Origin: an uncultured Bacillota bacterium
GTDB lineage: Bacteria; Bacillota; Clostridia; Peptostreptococcales; Anaerovoracaceae
Reading direction: 5' to 3'
DNA: 5,921 nucleotides
Assembly (NCBI GenBank): GCA_949287115.1
Contig: CASEFF010000252.1
Location: forward strand, 1 to 5,921
The notes under the pieces are model-generated. The model saw only the letters and a program-made list of their open reading frames with translations. It was not told where the DNA came from and did no database searches. The translations under genes were made by a program, and so were the position numbers. Of this stretch, positions 5,641 to 5,921 are shown piece after piece; position 1 is the first letter of the stretch; each line of letters opens with the position of its first letter.

Positions 5641-5921
5641 ATGTCCTTTTCTAAAACAAATGTTACATCAAAATCTAAATCCCTTTTCTTCTCTTACCAT
5701 CAGGCATACACATCTACGCTCAAGCCTGGCTCAAATATAACTGTCAGCTTTTCACTTCCTTATCGTAAAAATGTAGTTCGTTTACAATCTATTCAAATGT
5801 CGTCATTTTTTAAAGAAAATTTTAATACCCACACGCATTATACATCACATGTGGGCAATAAAGTGGGTATTAAACTTCCAGATTCGCAAGTACCAGTAAT
5901 TGATTCAATGTTGTTGAATTC
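5641..5921 (+). CDS. Unrecognised open frame, N-terminal part (runs off right edge)
   Basis: From the ATG at 5641 the plus strand is open for 93 full codons to the window end with no stop, which is long for such AT-rich DNA; the other frames I checked here close quickly. The peptide begins MSFSKTNVTSKSKSLFFSYH and includes SFSLPYRKNVVRLQSIQMSS near residues 37-56. It is rich in Ser, Thr and Asn, and I recognise no family, signal peptide or membrane segment. There is no good ribosome binding site before the ATG, and the reading frame upstream closes at 5599. A weak TTGCCG-17-TACCAT promoter could start near 5595, overlapping the inverted repeats. A 12-bp inverted repeat lies inside. It may be the front of a real gene divergent to the broken winged-helix gene, a mobile-element gene, or chance. 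Confidence 0.35.
   Translation, partial: MSFSKTNVTSKSKSLFFSYHQAYTSTLKPGSNITVSFSLPYRKNVVRLQSIQMSSFFKENFNTHTHYTSHVGNKVGIKLPDSQVPVIDSMLLN
5821..5874. repeat. 12-bp perfect inverted repeat with a third internal arm
   Basis: TTTAATACCCAC (5821-5832) and GTGGGTATTAAA (5863-5874) are exact reverse complements 30 bases apart. In the spacer, TGTGGG (5850-5855) can instead pair with CCCACA (5828-5833), giving two mutually exclusive stems. It lies inside the right-edge open frame. It could be a recombination or mobile-element site, a switch-like RNA or a protein-binding site; nothing decides between these. Confidence 0.6.

Noticed and set aside
1..5921. CRISPR array, tRNA, rRNA, complete insertion sequence or prophage genes
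   Set aside because: No regularly spaced repeats, no cloverleaf or rRNA-like stretches, and no recognisable transposase or integrase were seen on either strand.

Overview
The window looks like chromosomal accessory DNA from a low-to-mid GC Gram-positive anaerobe. My best guess is Clostridia, probably Lachnospiraceae. The reasons are strong AGGAGG-type ribosome binding sites, TTGxxx/TATAAT promoters with 17-base spacers, and close resemblance (from memory) of several products to Lachnospiraceae families. That placement is inference; no marker gene or rRNA is present. Every confident gene is read on the minus strand, so the transcriptional order runs from high to low coordinates.

Layout along the minus strand. 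The right edge (5641-5921) holds only an open, unrecognised plus-strand reading frame. Next comes a control region with two related 32-base inverted repeats (5539-5570 and 5604-5635). It is followed by a broken gene (5530-4773) for a winged-helix AbiEi-like/DUF6577-type protein, with an in-frame TGA and a one-base frameshift. A 220-base intergenic region then carries a good promoter surrounded by an exact 20-bp direct repeat and an inverted copy of its core. This promoter drives an AAA_14/DUF4143-type ATPase (4552-3359).

After an 82-base gap comes the core of the window, a three-gene cassette: a macrodomain protein with an added C-terminal helical domain (3276-2251), a von Willebrand factor A (vWA) protein with a complete MIDAS (2169-1513), and an ADP-ribosylglycohydrolase (1516-713). 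The last two overlap by ATGA. The cassette ends at a 13-bp hairpin (632-663) whose G.U pairs make sense only in the minus-strand RNA. Beyond it, a promoter with an overlapping palindromic operator serves a RhuM-family gene that runs off the left edge (471-1).

How it may work: the macrodomain and the glycohydrolase both act on ADP-ribose groups, so the cassette is best read as an ADP-ribosylation removal or sensing module, with the vWA protein as a metal-dependent adhesion or scaffold partner. No ADP-ribosyltransferase is visible here. The flanking RhuM, ATPase and antitoxin-like genes are of the kind found in defence or mobile islands, and they look more AT-rich than the cassette, which suggests a mosaic region.
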